Counted from the stretch's first letter, positions 1-14,700 are shown. The stretch: 64,000 bases of DNA from Citrus sinensis (GCF_022201045.2 NC_068558.1:46527001-46591000), one strand, 5' to 3'. Numbers and translations are program-made. The notes: generated by a model from the sequence alone, not told the origin.

Positions 1-298
1 AAAGAAAAGGACCAACCCAAAAAAAAAAAAGGTAGATACTGCAGATAACACTCGTGTATCAGAGTGCAAAAGGTAAAGCTGCGCCTGCAGTTCTAAAGCT
101 TAAGTTGCCTATGTCACTAGTATTGTCCCCTTCACAACAGTTTTACAAATGCCCCAAATAACCAGAAATTTGAAACATAAAAAGGTTTTCAGACATATAA
201 ACAAACTAGTATGTTCCAGACTCAAACTTTAAAGCATGAAAACTAATTTCACAATTGTTTTTTTATTATTTTCGGAAAAAAATTAGCAGAGAAATTAC

Positions 299-3200
299 CA
301 TTCCAGGATCATCAGTTAATGCATCCAGTACATCCTCAGAGCCATCCTTACCAGCTGCAATGTGAATTGGGGTCAAACCTGCAGGGCCAATGACATCAGG
401 TCTAAACAAGAAGCCTTTATGGACACCATCAACAAGTGCCTTGTTTTCAGATCCTAATCTATCAGAAACTTCTAGCGGAACAAATCTCAAAAGGAGATCC
501 ACCAGAGGACGAGAATTTTTCCTCACAGCTCTGTGAAGAAGTCCCAGCTCTGTCAGTGCAAGGTCCAGAGATGGGTGCTCCCCCAAACTCACGGTTCCAT
601 CAAGCAGTATATGTAGGAGCTTTTTTACTACAGCACACCACTCATGGTCCATGGAGAATTCAATGAGCCATTTGAACCGTCGTAAAGGAAAGAGGTCTGT
701 ATTAGGATCCAAGTGCCCAAGTCTAGACTTCGATTGACTTCTGTGAAAGAGCCAACCAATTTCATGAATGAAGTCCATAGCTTGGTTTTTGGTATCTATT
801 TTTCCAAATCGCTCAACATCTGCATCAGTTCTGTTAAACTCCAATGCACTTTCAAGCATACGGATCTCCGAACAAACATCCTCCTCTGCAACTATAAACG
901 GGAAGAAAGTGCTGCTAAAACCATGATCTTCAATCTGGACAAAGCAAAGCAGACATTAAACTCAGCTTACAGAAGTCACTCGAAAGAAAGTAGTAGATTT
1001 CTGTAGACAGCATTGCTTGTACTGTTGAATTATGCAGACATATAAAGAACAAGATGAACCAACTTTGAAATTTGCATTCACCAGAAACGGAATTAGATCA
1101 TGTCTGATTAAAATGAATTAGTATAATTCCAGAACTAATAAACTAAATGTGCACAAGACTATACAAATAATCAAAATTATGAGAAATATCACAGTATATT
1201 ATTTGCTACACTCCATGAAAAGAGTACAGAGAGTGACAAAATAGAGAGACAGCAAAAGAAGAAACACTGATACTTCAACTATTTCTCCCTTCTGCTACAA
1301 ATTGATAACTGCAAACAAGGAAATTAACAAAAGTTGGGGCAGCTGCTAAATTCCAGACCATCTATCCTGTATTCATGGTGCCTAAGTTTCCTACTCTAAA
1401 CAGATCAAATAATGATTAGACGCTGCTGAGTTACTGCTATTCAAAAAAAAAAAAAATGAAAGGGAAAGGGAAAAAATAATGCAATATATAAACCCCCCCC
1501 CCCCCCCCCCCAACAAAAAAAAAGAGCACCTCAATAAATCCTCTTCCAGTCACAGCAGGAATTGAGCAAGAAAAGTTGACACACTGGAGCTCATCAAGCT
1601 CTTTGAAGCCGTCAACATCATCCAGTAACTCATGAGTAGCTTCTTGAACCATATATTTCCCTTCTACAGCACAGAGTAACCTGCAAAATAGGTGTCGGCA
1701 AGACCAGTGGTGTTTAACAGCATAAAGACCAACAAGACCGCAGGAGACAATAAAGCAAATCTATATCATATTAAGCAAAAACATTCATTCTAAGATGAAC
1801 AATGGAGACCTTGTAGCTGACCGACCCAGATTGATGCCTTTAACAAAAAATTGAGCCCTCTCTGATGCAGGTACTGCAATTGGTTTGACACTTAATATTT
1901 TACTGTAGTTGTTACTTCTAGGAGGCAATGACGTGTCCAAAACAACCTGACCTGCAGCATTGAAATAGCTGGTAAAAAGGCATTAACTTGCAAATGATTC
2001 TCTAAGTTTGAATTATTAGTTAAATCAAAAATACAAAATTTGGAAAGACATATATAAAAATCAAAGGCAAGCAGACCATTGTAAATGAATGCTATCTGAT
2101 GCTGCACCCTAGCATAAACCCATCCACTTGTCCAAAAAGAGTCATTCGAGAGATCCAAGAGCCTACTCAAACTGAAAGTCAGATCACAGCAAAGCTGTGC
2201 AGAAGGCAAGCAACAGTTGCAATTGTAAGGCCGGGAATATTGTCTCAGAAATAGACCATTCTAAAAGTTTAACAAAAAGTAACAGATTCATGATCATAAA
2301 TTCATGCAGTCAATGCTTACTTCCTCCCATGCAGCTTCAGCCTGACGAAGATAAATTGTCAAAATGACGCAACCAGGCCTAATATAGCTCTCCATGTCGG
2401 AAGGACTGTGAGATAACCAATCAAGAATCTGCAAGTTCAAGAATTCTACATAAATTTACTTACTGAGATGGGAAAAATCCAAAAGATTGCACTTCATTAA
2501 GTCCTAAATTGTACCTGTGCTCGCAACACAAGAGGAAAATCATTTGGTTCTTTCCCAAATAGCTTAAACACAATTCGATCTGTACGGCTCTGAAATGGTT
2601 GAAGAAATACAAATGTTGTATGTTAAATTTTCAAGCACTTCATAAATAACAGGTACATTCAGAAAAAAATATACCTGAGCATCACTTGAACTAGAAGGTG
2701 ACTGAGCTGATGCTGAATCTGAGTTCCCACTTGTCTGAGGTGGACTTGACTGTTGAGAGTCTTGTCGAACCCATGAAGGACAATCAATGGAGCTAGTCCC
2801 CAAATTTGCAGGGACAGGTGATCTTTCTACGTCTTCTGTGCCATCATCAGAGTCGATATATACATCATTAAGATCAAAATTATTCATTTTGATCTGCGCA
2901 ACATTACCATCTTGATCTTCGGCACCCCTAGCATCATGGGGCAGTGAAACTTGCTGTGGCATCTCAGATACAGTTGCATTTAATTGTTGTCTAAATGGAG
3001 TAGGACAGCCTTGACCATTTGCAAGAAAAGCTTGAACTACTTCCGAATTTCCAGCAGAAGTTCGCTCATTCAGCATATCTTGATGTTCCTGCAAGAGGCC
3101 AGAGATGCCTCTTCCCCCATTTTCACCAGCAGGGCTTGCAAGGCCCCTTAGAAGATGAGACAGCAGATCCTGATCTGTTCTCTGGTCTGATCTACTGGCT

Positions 3201-4778
3201 GAAATGCAAGGAAAAATTACTTACCCAATATATTGCGGCAATTCTTTTCGAAAATTTCCAGGCAGAAAATAGCAAGAGACACAAAAAATCATGTCATTCC
3301 GCACTTCTACATCACTCCACCCACCCCACCCCACAAACAAGAAAAAAAATGAAGAAAAGCTAACTGGTTATGAAAAGGAAAACTATCAACAGAGAGTCTT
3401 TCATAGAGATTGGAACTTGAAGGATCGGAATTGCACAGTAATATGCTAGTCCATGATCTATCTGATCATATTGGCACAATCTAGAAAATTAAACAATCTA
3501 CAATATAACCTCCAATCAGAGCATGCCATAGACACACTCCTCTCATCCTATTGAGGATCAAAGCAACATTTGTGCTTCATTCACATGCATTGAATCCAGG
3601 AAACATCTCTTCCTTTTTGTAAACTGATTCTATCTTTCCCAATATGACAACACAAGTTTATCTCAATGTAACCCCACCAGGTTGAAGAGAGAGATACCGA
3701 AGCAGAAACACCAACCATGAAATACCATGACACCAACAGGCAATTCAAGGTAGTAATAAAGTGAGAAACCAAGAAATTAGAAATATCTTACATAGAACTA
3801 GGTTTTGAAATTATCGCGGGGGGGTGGGGGAGAGGAAATACTTACAATGCATATTAGAAAGTATTCTCAAGAGACTTATCAACAGATAGCCACTAGTCTG
3901 ATCATTGTTAGGTGAACTTCCATTAGCAACAGCATCGGGATTAGTTTTCCTCCTACGCTTATTATGGCCTGCCAAACGTCTGCGACAACTTCTTTTCCCC
4001 TCATCAAACTCTTGAAGGACATGAAACCTGCCAAAAAGTTTTTAGAAAATGTCATCTAATGATTTAAGCCGAAGTATCAACAGAAATTTGCGCATATTTC
4101 ATATTTTCCATTGTCTATATCAGCAGCTAAGGTAAATTCCTTATACTTAACAGGACATGAAATTAAAAGCACATTTAAAACAACCACTCACCTACTACAT
4201 TGTTGACAAAACCGCTGCATTACGTTTCCCACAAGTGCCCTACTAGCCTTAGAGTGCATCTCACAGACCTTATGCCGCCTATGATAATCCTTGGCATTGC
4301 TTAGATCAGCCCCGCAGTCCTCCACCTGACAAACTGCACGACTTGAAGAACCTCCACCAAACTTAGTCTTCTTCCCACTACTTCCTGCCCAATTTCCCAT
4401 CTCCCTCTCACTAAGTGGATGGCCATTCCCACCAAGCTTCAAAGAAAGTCCACCTGCTGCCACCTCATACGAATTATGATCTTCAACAACAACAGCCCTC
4501 CTTTTCTTCTCCACTTCCCTCTTCCCATTCTCAATTCCTAAATTCACTTCATCAGAACAAGAGGAGGAGCTATTTGATGAATTTCCAACTGCAAGAGGGA
4601 AAAATTGCCGGCCTATGTTTTCATTAGGTGCTGGATTCAATTTGCTGGCAATGAAAAGATCACCATCCCATTTCCAATCATTCAAGTCCCACTCTAGTGT
4701 TTTCTTACCCACTGCTCGCAAATCCATGGAATTCATACCATAAAAATGGTGAGCTTCACCTCTAAATCTAGTCTCCAT
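299..4778 (-). CDS. SPL12: SPL1/SPL12-type SBP-box transcription factor (3' end beyond window)
   Basis: DNA-binding regulator of the SQUAMOSA-promoter-binding family, expected in the nucleus. Coding exons on the minus strand: 4778-4192, 4027-3846, 3198-2675, 2589-2515, 2428-2321, 2194-2077, 1951-1810, 1680-1530 and 934-299. Together they give 841 in-frame codons. The SBP domain spans exons 1 and 2: it starts [20 protein letters not shown], continues through the second zinc-binding part ending FCQQCSRFH, and ends in the basic nuclear signal [13 protein letters not shown]. Later exons carry the conserved middle region of large SPL proteins. The last visible exon contains [13 protein letters not shown], the start of the ankyrin-like C-terminal part. 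Family members of this type are about 1,000 residues, so roughly 150 residues should lie past position 1. The start ATG opens [14 protein letters not shown], typical of the SPL1/12 group. The intron after exon 8 holds a 20-base C tract. The choice between SPL1 and SPL12 is not certain. Confidence 0.93.
1493..1512. repeat. C20 homopolymer in an SPL intron
   Basis: A run of 20 C residues is followed by AACAAAAAAAAAGAGCACC, ending 17 bases before the end of SPL exon 8 on the plus strand, so on the gene's strand it is a G20 run just after the donor site. Likely length-variable. Confidence 0.9.
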
Positions 4779-6083
4779 TGATCAAACCCACCCAGATAAT
4801 ACAAACAAAAGATCCAAATCCAGCAATTGAGCTCGGTATAAAACAAAAATAGTAAAAACCCCAGAAAATTGCACCTAATTTTTCAGTCACAGACCAGAGA
4901 TTAAAACCCCCCGAAAATAATTAAACCCCCTAACTGTATCTAATCAGCTTCACTTCTTCCCCAAAAGTCCAAAAATAGTACACCGACACATCCATGATTC
5001 CAATTAAGAGCAACCCACATACCACTAAATTGAAAATCAAACCACTAAACTCTTCAAAACCAGCTATTTAACCTCCCTACACATGGAATTCGAAGCTTAA
5101 AAACACACTTGAGCTCTTCAAATCCAACACTCAGATTCATAAAAGACCTCTAATAAAACAAACAAAAAAGAAAAGGTCAAAAAAGAGCAATAGCAGCACT
5201 TGCCGGGACGGACGTTAACAAACGCCGGAGCTGCCGGAGAGTGTCGCGTACGGCGAAGCAAGTGGATGAAATTTTGTAGGACGACGCTGATGGTGATGTA
5301 AACGTGTTTTTGGTTGGGTGTTATTTGCATTTCATTTCATTTCAGTTTGGTTATTTGATGATATGATACGTTCACACAGCTCATAAGAGATTATATTTTA
5401 ATCGACACACCACAACCAACACAAATGGGTGGGTCCACTCCCACGCTGCGTGTCTCACTCGACCTCACCATAATTATCAAGGAAAAAAAGATGCCCCTCG
5501 CCCTCGGCTTTTGTTTCCGTGCTACCCCTTTGCAGAGCTCTTTTCCAGTGCTTCGCGGACGTTGATGAAGTCGATATGCTGATTCTTATCGTGTCGTGAC
5601 GATTTGGGGATTAAACAGTTGACTTGACGACGTGACAACAGACACATCTTCTGGAAAGTTTCTTGACGCTACCCTATGATGGGATACACTGAAGCAAGTC
5701 TTTTTTTTATTTTCTATTAGTTTGGATTAATGATTTATAATACTATTGGCTCTGGTAAAAGACAACGTGCGATAACTGATAACGAATCCTTCTTAGTTAC
5801 CTAGTATAACTCCTCTCTCTTTTCTCCTAAGTTTCCTAACCGGTTTACTAGGATCACTAGACTTATACTTAAAAGTAATATTTTTCTAAAGTTTTAAATT
5901 AGGCTTATATATTTGGATCTTTAAAAATAAAATTAAAAATTAAATTAAAATAAAGCCGTTTACAGAAACAACGAAAGAAACAAGTAAAGGAGATCTACGG
6001 GATATTATTGTTCGAATACGAACGGCAAATTATTAGAAGGCGATTTGGATTCAATGCATCAGGCATTACACAATGTTTGTTAA

Positions 6084-6109
<26 letters not shown>
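6084..6109. repeat. (AAT)n microsatellite
   Basis: Uninterrupted AAT/ATA units in the SPL-PTI1 intergenic region, followed by imperfect AAATA units. Confidence 0.9.
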
Positions 6110-6114
<5 letters not shown>

Positions 6115-7232
6115 ATAAAATAAAGAAAAGAAAACACCGCCGAATATCATAAATCAAACAAACAAAACTTAATCTTTGACTTTGGGTTAGGAGAGAGCCA
6201 TTCTTCAGTCAAAGAGTCCGCAGGTGGTCGTCTTGTTTAGAAATGAAGGAGCGGTCCAATTAAATCATACCCAGATCCAAAATTTAACCCACTTGGAACC
6301 GGGTCCGGGTTAATCTCTGGATTCATTCATATTACGGAAGTATAATCCCATAAACAAACATAAAGTTATGAGTTAATGCAATATGGGCGTATTAGATAGC
6401 ATAGAATATCAATAGTAATAAAAAAAATTCAAAATATACGATATCTTGGACCGCAGGGCAGGCTGCCTAAATTGAAATTGACATAAATCGCGAGATATCC
6501 CCAACCCCAGCTGACAGTCACATTGAGCAAATTTCTTGTCCCACTTGCTTATCAGACTAATGCATCGTATAACCGTATAATTGATTAATTTTTAATACTA
6601 GATAATTAGATATGGCCTTGTACCGAACAAGTTCGTCGTCACTCGTCATGTGATGTGTCCAAAAAGAACAGAATTTATCGGTGATTGTTTGTTAATATTA
6701 TTATTATTTTATCATCTTGTTTGATTCGTCTTTCGTAATTATGATATGATTAATGGCGTGGGTATATTTATTAAGGGCGGGTTTATGGGTTGGTAGTGGG
6801 CACATGAGCCCACGAATCCAACCAAAAGAGACGCCAATCGTCCTTCAATTTATTTCCAACCTGTATATTACCAGTCGCACTTGGTTATGTCCACAGCCAC
6901 CCACATGACCTGAGTGCAACTCACAGATACAAGCAGAACTGCAACATTTTATAATTTGCTGAATTATTCAAAGGCCTTTTCTTAATAATTAATAGAAGAG
7001 ATCATACAAATTCATGTGTTTGTTCAGTTAAGCACACTCCACAATCGTGAAGAATGCAGCAGTTGGCATCAATTTTGTCTTGATCCCTTCCCACCTGACA
7101 ACCTTTCTTGTTTCTCAGGAAACTCGAAATTGGTAAGACCAATCATATTGTCAGCAAACAAATTTATAACATATTTGACAAATATGATTCCTGTGAACAT
7201 GTTGCTTAGAATAATAAATAGCTGCAATCATA

Positions 7233-7258
7233 CTATTATTATTATTATTATTATTATT
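7233..7258. repeat. (ATT)n microsatellite
   Basis: Uninterrupted ATT units upstream of the PTI1-like gene. Confidence 0.9.
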
Positions 7259-9123
7259 AATCAAAATCATATAGATTTGTTGTCCATTTCATACTACTAA
7301 TTACAGAGTAATGCTGTTTTTCCAATGATTTGTAGGTACATCAACCAAACCAACCTTCTTCATTTTAGACTTCTAGTTTTTTTTTCTTTAAATAATAATT
7401 TACAATCAATGAACTAACATAACATTATTAGTGTGAATGCTAACTGGACCAATTAGTAAAAATCTTTTTAAGAGATTTTTTTTTTTTTTTGGTTCAAATC
7501 TCGCTCTTATAACGAGAAAATTAAACTATCATTATATGTAATCAAAAGGAAAAAAAAAAAACAAATTAGAAGTTGTTTCTTAATGGGCCAAAAGATGCTT
7601 GTATCAGCCCAAATGAGTTATCGGCACAAACATGTCAGATGAGCGTTAAATTCGGATTGGGCTGTGTCGGCGGGTTTGATACAGTGTGTGTGTGCCCTTT
7701 CGGCGGTGTGCAAAACTCAAAAAAGGAAAAGGATACAGGGAGTAATATGAACTAATTGAGATTTGAGAGTGATAATATAGAGCATGGAACTTTCGGCGTT
7801 CAGACAAACGACTTTGGAAGGTGCCTGGAAAAGGATAAGAAGTTTACCATATAGCTTCCGATTCAGATTAAATCCAACCAAAATCAATAAAATTGAAAAA
7901 AAAAAAAACTGTAATAGCTGACCTGGCACTACTTACGTTGCTTTTAAGACAGAGTATTCAACATCATCCGACATTACCTTAGAGAAACCAGTGAGACATT
8001 GACACGTAATCAATTCCGGTGGACTCCAGTCCCTACAATTACTGCTTTATTGAAAAATCAACCTGAACGGTAAGAGTCAAGTCTGGGCTAACGCAGCCAA
8101 ACAAGAAATGAAATTAGAAACAAAAAATACTACAACTGAAAATTATTTTTAAACAGTAAACCAAGGCCATTTTAATAATTCCATTCCGGGACCGAGACAG
8201 CAACCCGAAGTCAAAAAGCGCTTTATACGTTTTTCTTCATCCTGCGCACCTATCGTCGTCTTATCCTGCGCACCTCACGCCGGCTCCAGAGTGATTCATT
8301 CAAAATATCCAGCTCGTTGCTTTTCTCTATATCTCAGCTAGCTTTCATGTACGGATCCATCAATTGAACTTCTGTTATGAGTATTTTTATTTTTTAAGTT
8401 TTGCAATATTTGAGCAACATTCAGGCCATCAATCTGAAATTAACTAGTGGCGGCTTATGCCCTACGAAAATTTTATGCTCAAAAAATTAATGTTATTTTT
8501 TTTTTAATTCACGGGAGGCTGCAACTGAATTATGTGTTTCTACTGTAATTTTGAATATTATTTTATTTAATATGCTTTTGTTATTGGTTCGATCTAGAAT
8601 TATGGTGGCTGAATTGGATTGATTGAACTGTAGCTTGATAACGTGAACTATTCACAATTTCCATTGCTTAGATTTTGAAAAGTATACTGCCATGTTTTGC
8701 TTTAACCTGGCTGCCACTATTGCGTATTCTTCTACATAGATCAGCCCTTCTTACCTGTGTACATAGATTTCGTTAAGAGTTATAAGCATGCATGGCATGT
8801 TTGGATGTCCCATCAAATTGTTGTATATGCGAGAATGTGGTTGGTAATGAACTTACAGCTATTTCCAATTAGTTTCAGAATTTTGAAACGGTGGGAATAC
8901 TTTATTCACAACTCAATCAAATGATTTACGCACTCTAATCGGATGATATAATCCATTCTTTTGGTGATAGCATGATTGAATATTTGTTGAGGTCTTCTGT
9001 TAGAAAAGGTTTAATGATCATCATCTAATCATCAACATCTTCAAATTGTTTATTCGGCTGCTTCTAACTAAATTAAATTGGAAATTTTGGAATCAGAGAG
9101 GGGCATTATTGTGGCAGTGAATC

Positions 9124-11732
9124 ATGAGCTGCTTCGGCTGTTGTGAAGAAGATGATATGCATAAAGCTGCTGACAATGGCAATGCATACATGGTTAAAAG
9201 TTCAGCAGGTAATCCATTCATCTCAAGTATACTTGGAGGATGATATAGCAAGACTACTTATTGCACATTGTTGTTATGAGAGCATTGCTCAGTGGTTATT
9301 TCTTAGCTGTTTACTGCTGTATTTTTTACTTCAGCATGGTGATTGGTATAACCTCTGTTGAATTTAAATGAGCAGGAACTGATGGAGCCTATCATGCATC
9401 TGAAGCAGCACCTAAGGGTGCTCAAGCTGTGAAAGTCCAGCCCATTGAAGTCCCAGCAATTTCAGTGGATGAATTGAAGGAAATTACTGAGAACTTTGGG
9501 ACTAATGCTTTGATTGGAGAAGGTTCATATGGAAGAGTATATTATGGGATTCTTAAAAGTGGACATGCTGCAGCAATAAAAAAGTTGGATGCCAGCAAGC
9601 AACCTGATGAGGAGTTTTTAGCACAGGTTTAGATGGCAACCAAAACTTTTTCTATTTACTTACTAATGATGGCGTTGTGTTATATGTTCGGATTGACACA
9701 TCCATTGATGCATAAATTTGCAGGTTTCCATGGTATCAAGGTTGAAGCATGAAAACTTTGTTCAGCTGCTCGGGTATTGTGTTGATGGGACTTCCCGTGT
9801 GCTTGCCTACGAGTTTGCATCTAATGGATCTCTTCATGATATTCTTCATGGTATGTGTAATTATGCTTCAGATTGCCAAGATGAGAGGCTACTATATATT
9901 TGACATTTTGAGCTGCAATAATAGTTGATTCTCTGGCAAACTTCATATAATTATATGTTTATGGGAAAAAAAGTAAAATAAAATCACCGTATGCTCAAAT
10001 AAGGAATTCTCCTAGTTCCGCCTCACAATTCAGTATCTGATATAGTTCTGTTCTAAGGAGCATAGATTCATTTAGTTATACAAATTGATGGTTGCCATGT
10101 TAATTATATATCTTCATGTTTCTCATTTGGATGCATTATGGTGTGACCTTGCGAATTTTATTTTGATGTTCTGATATTGAATGATTGGACTTGCAAATCC
10201 CCACTTGGACTTTGTTGTGTGACTTACCGGTAATGCTTCTGAATTGTTATATTACTTGCTTATTTGTCAATCAGTTAAGCAGTGTTGTCTTTGCTATTGT
10301 GGGGATAGTTTTTACTGGCCAAGATAATTTATAGTGCTTGATTGACTGCAGTGAGAATTCTTTCCTCACTGCCCTCCCTGCTTGGCTTAGTTCATTCACC
10401 AAAATGATAAAAAAGTGGTAAATTTAATTATTGATATTACCTATTTATTATTAATGCAGGGAGGAAAGGTGTAAAAGGAGCTCAGCCTGGTCCTGTTTTG
10501 TCATGGCAACAGCGAGTGAAAATTGCTGTAGGGGCTGCGAAAGGGCTTGAATACTTGCATGAGAAGGCAGATCCTCATATTATCCATCGCGATATTAAGT
10601 CCAGCAATGTACTAATTTTTGATGATGATGTAGCAAAGATTGCCGACTTTGATTTATCTAATCAAGCTCCTGATATGGCAGCTCGCCTTCATTCTACTCG
10701 TGTTCTTGGAACTTTTGGTTATCATGCTCCTGAGTAAGCTATATATAACTGTTGTATGGCTTTCATATTATGTTTGTGCTATATCACAGATCCGTTTGTT
10801 TACACTAAAAATTATGGCAACTAGAGAATATCATGGGATTGGCTCTCTGAGTTTTCATTCAATAACTATATTCTATGAATGAACCTAATATATACTAATG
10901 CTCCATTTAATTGTCAGGATATTTCAGTGAAGAAATACAGAACTTGAATTTACCTTTGTGCACCCAGATTAAATGTTATTTTTCAGTGTATCGTTCCCTG
11001 TACCCTCCAATCTGAGCCGCCGTAATATTCTAAAGGATTCTTAATTTAATAGCATCTATGTGAGCATGTGTACCTTGATACTTGATCTCAATAATATAAA
11101 CATCTGGTTCTTGTGGTTTGCAGGTATGCAATGACTGGACAGTTGAATGCAAAGAGTGATGTATACAGCTTTGGTGTTGTTCTGCTTGAGCTTCTGACAG
11201 GTCGAAAACCTGTCGATCATACACTACCACGTGGACAGCAGAGTCTAGTGACATGGGTACTAGATTGATGCTGTTTTAAGTTTCTATTCCTATCACATGC
11301 TTTGATTTCAAGCTACTGAGATGCATAATTATCTGTTATTTTTCTTCTTCTAAGAACGTGAAAACTTTGATGCCACTGAGAATTTTTTCACTATGTGTTA
11401 GGCCACACCGAAACTTAGTGAAGATAAGGTTAGGCAATGCGTTGATGCAAGACTAGGAGGAGATTATCCTCCCAAGGCAGTTGCAAAGGTACTTGTTCCG
11501 CTTTTTCTCTTTTTCTTTCACTTTTGTGGTTGAAGATCAAAGAGAAATAGTTTATGAATGTTAGCATCTTATAATCTGTGGCTTTTGTATCGCCTGATTA
11601 CAGATGGCTGCAGTTGCTGCTCTGTGTGTTCAGTATGAAGCTGATTTCCGTCCAAATATGAGCATTGTTGTCAAAGCCCTCCAGCCCCTGCTAAATGCAC
11701 GGCCTGGACCTGCTGGTGAATCAGCAAGCTAG
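9124..11732 (+). CDS. PTI1-like receptor-like cytoplasmic Ser/Thr kinase
   Basis: Receptor-like cytoplasmic kinase of the PTI1 family; in tomato and Arabidopsis these act downstream of Pto or OXI1-type AGC kinases in defence and oxidative signalling. Exons: 9124-9208, 9376-9626, 9724-9850, 10460-10733, 11124-11256, 11402-11488 and 11604-11732, giving 361 residues, the usual family length. The N-terminus [11 protein letters not shown] has Cys3, Cys6 and Cys7, likely S-acylation sites for membrane attachment. Kinase motifs in order: glycine loop GEGSYGRV (76-83), the lysine in AAIKKLD (about 97), catalytic loop [15 protein letters not shown] in place of the usual DFG, the activation segment with [12 protein letters not shown], and [21 protein letters not shown]. 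The DFD variant is normal for this family. The ATG follows a plausible leader, and the first exon encodes the conserved cysteine-rich start, which settles the start codon. Confidence 0.95.
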
Positions 11733-14700
11733 TCAAGCTAGTGACTCTCTCTCTCCCCCATTTGTGTGTGGGCAAGTATGCGCACACATGCAGGCTTGCA
11801 AACTATTAAAAAAGAAAAAGAAAAAAAGAGATTGTTTAGTAGCACTGGTAGATTATCTGAGCAAGGTTCGAAATCCTTCCATTATACACTGTAATTTTTT
11901 TTGTGGTTGGTTTTGTTCATAGTATGTGAGATTGTTTCTTTCTTACAGCTGGCTGCCTTAGCGTTTCCCCTAATGCTTATTGTTGGCTTCAAATTCTGTC
12001 CTTTACCTTGACCTTCATGCCTGCAATGGTCGGCATCTTAACTTCAATTTATTCTTCATTTTTAAATCCTATCCAGGTGGTCGCCTGAGTATAAAATTTA
12101 ATACTGATACTAACTGGGCAGGGAAATCCCTGCTGATAGTGCTCTATGAATCAGTACGCAGTCCCATTTAAGGATCTTAGAAAGAGTGAAGCTATCAAGA
12201 ATAAATGAATGGTAGACATTTTTCATTGTTTCCTTTTACCCAAATTCTCTATGAATCCACCAGCACATGTAAAGAAAGTTATCTTGTAGGTGTCCAATAA
12301 TATCAATGCTAACAAGTAATAACTGCAGAAGGTGGAATAAATTTTTTATCCTGGTTTAAATGCAGATACAAATTTAAATATGTTTCCTTCCTCGAGAATG
12401 TCTCTCTCATCTTGGTTGAAATCGGCAATCTACTTCCCCACTTGAAATCAAAGGATCAATTCCTTTACTTATGCCGGCTAAAGTAAATACCATATTCCTT
12501 ATAGTTTATACGAAGAAATATTATGACCTTTGGCTGAGCATCTTTTTATTACAAGTTACGGGGAGACTTCTAATTCACACATAACGTAGCTTGAGCATGT
12601 GCTTGTGTGGAGAAAATTAAATATTTGGTCCGCCGACCAAACAGTTGGTGGGCTCTATACCCCTTTATTATGTGCGCGCGTGTGTTTGTGTATTTTTTTC
12701 CGTTTTTTTTTTTTTTTTTGGCCCCTTCCTTCTCACTTGTCCATGATCTAATTTTCGACTAGTTTTCATGCTGACTAACAAAGACAAGTTTACAGATGGA
12801 AAATATCCATGTTAAAAGCTAAAAGCTGGGTGTTAGGTTATTAGGTAGATGTCTACTTTTCCATTTTATGCGTCATCTCACACTAGTTTATTGAGTTGGA
12901 GGACTCGACTAGCTTACAGAATCTGTAAGGTACAGACTGCAGCATCAGCCGTTGGATGTGGTTAAATTGGGAGTGAGAAACTAAACAATAAAAAATCGGA
13001 TGGTGAGATGACGGGAGATGTTTGTTACAGAATCTGTACCATAGACAGGTCCTGAGTTGGAATTCAAACAACAGCCATTATTAAAGCAAAGATGTAGAAA
13101 AGTTGAAGACTTTAAACTATCATTAACAGCAGAGCACGTGGGAAAGAAATTATCTTCCAAAAATATTTATTTCTTTTTTTCCTCAAGAAACATATTTACA
13201 TAATCACAATTATGTTGTGTTTACTTGCTGGAGTGGGAGTGAGGAGTGTGGATTCCTCCCACTCCAGCGTTTACTTACTTAAAATGGAGAGGGATTGGGA
13301 GTTCCACTTTGTGGGCTCCACTCATTTTTGGAGTGGGGAGTGGGAGTGGGAATCCACTCCCACCTCTCCCATTTCTACCCTTTTTTTATTTTATGTTTTA
13401 TAATTAATAAAATAAAATAAATAATATTATATTTAACTAAATAATAATTTACATTGATTCTAAGTTAAAATTATTTTAAAATAATATTATTATATTAATA
13501 GAAAATTAATAAATATAATATTATTATATTTATTTTAAAAATAATAGTACTATATTTATTTAATAATAATAATAAATACTTTATTCTAAGAAAATATTAA
13601 TTTTGTACTAAATAATATTATATTATTATTTTATATAATAATAAATTTAATATAATTATATTAAATAAAATAAAATAACATTTTATTTTATATTAAAATT
13701 ACAATTAATAATTTATTGTTCATAATTAAGAATATTAATAATTATAATAAATTTACAAATATAATAAAATAAATATTATTCATTAAATATATTTTTTATT
13801 AGTTTTGTAATTAAAAATTATAATTCTTTAAATAAGGGTAAAATTGTAATTTGAAACTATTTACTCCCAATCCAAGACAAAGTAAACACATAAATTAGAT
13901 TTTGATCTCCATTCCATGCTTCCATTCCAGTGTAAGTAAACAACCTACTCCCACTCCTACTCCACACTCCCAATCCTAGGATTCCCACTCCCTAAGATTC
14001 CCAATCCAATCCAAAAAGTAAACGCTGCCTTAGTCCATCATACATATTATACGTGAAATATATGAGAAAACCTTTAAATTGATCAGGCATGAAGATCATA
14101 ATGTTCTAAATTAAAAGGTAGACATCAAACAAATAATTTTTTCTTTTTTTTATAAATAAAATAGACTTTCGACCTTCAAATTCTAATTACGAATTATGTT
14201 TTCTCTTTTTTCTTTTTTTTTTTTATTATTTTTTTTTATCCCTTAAAAATGCAAATTGAAGACTTTCGTAAATCGTAAGAAAGTTGTCCATAACATAATT
14301 GTTGAAACCAAAGAGCTTGACCCAATAAAGGGATGATTACCACTCATAAGAAATCGGGAGGACTTGGGAGTCAACGTTCATTCAAAATGAAATCTAAAAG
14401 ATTATGACTGCTATCAAACATACTTCATAACATTTTAAATACACGGATGCGAGTAAGTTGCGTAGGAATCTGTAACTTACAGACCTACCTTTACTAAAGG
14501 GCTTTGAAACCAAATGCATGCTCTATCTCTCTCCTGCAGGACACGTGCAATCATCCCATTGGATGTGTAAGTAACATAACCTGTACCGTAGCATTCTCCC
14601 AGTTGCGTAATACATGTCAGTTGCGGTAAAAGTCAACAATTAGCACCGTGATCACCTCAATCAAAAAAAAAAAAAAAAGAAGAAGGAAAATTCATCTTAA

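Larger units (their letters stand above)
4779..9123. other. Divergent intergenic region between SPL and PTI1-like genes
   Basis: This holds the SPL leader and promoter (to the right of 4778), the promoter and leader of the PTI1-like gene (left of 9124), and AT-rich spacer. Trinucleotide tracts lie at about 6084-6109 (AAT) and 7233-7258 (ATT). The short ORFs here have no recognisable domain and no coding look. I see no transposon ends that I can support. Confidence 0.7.
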
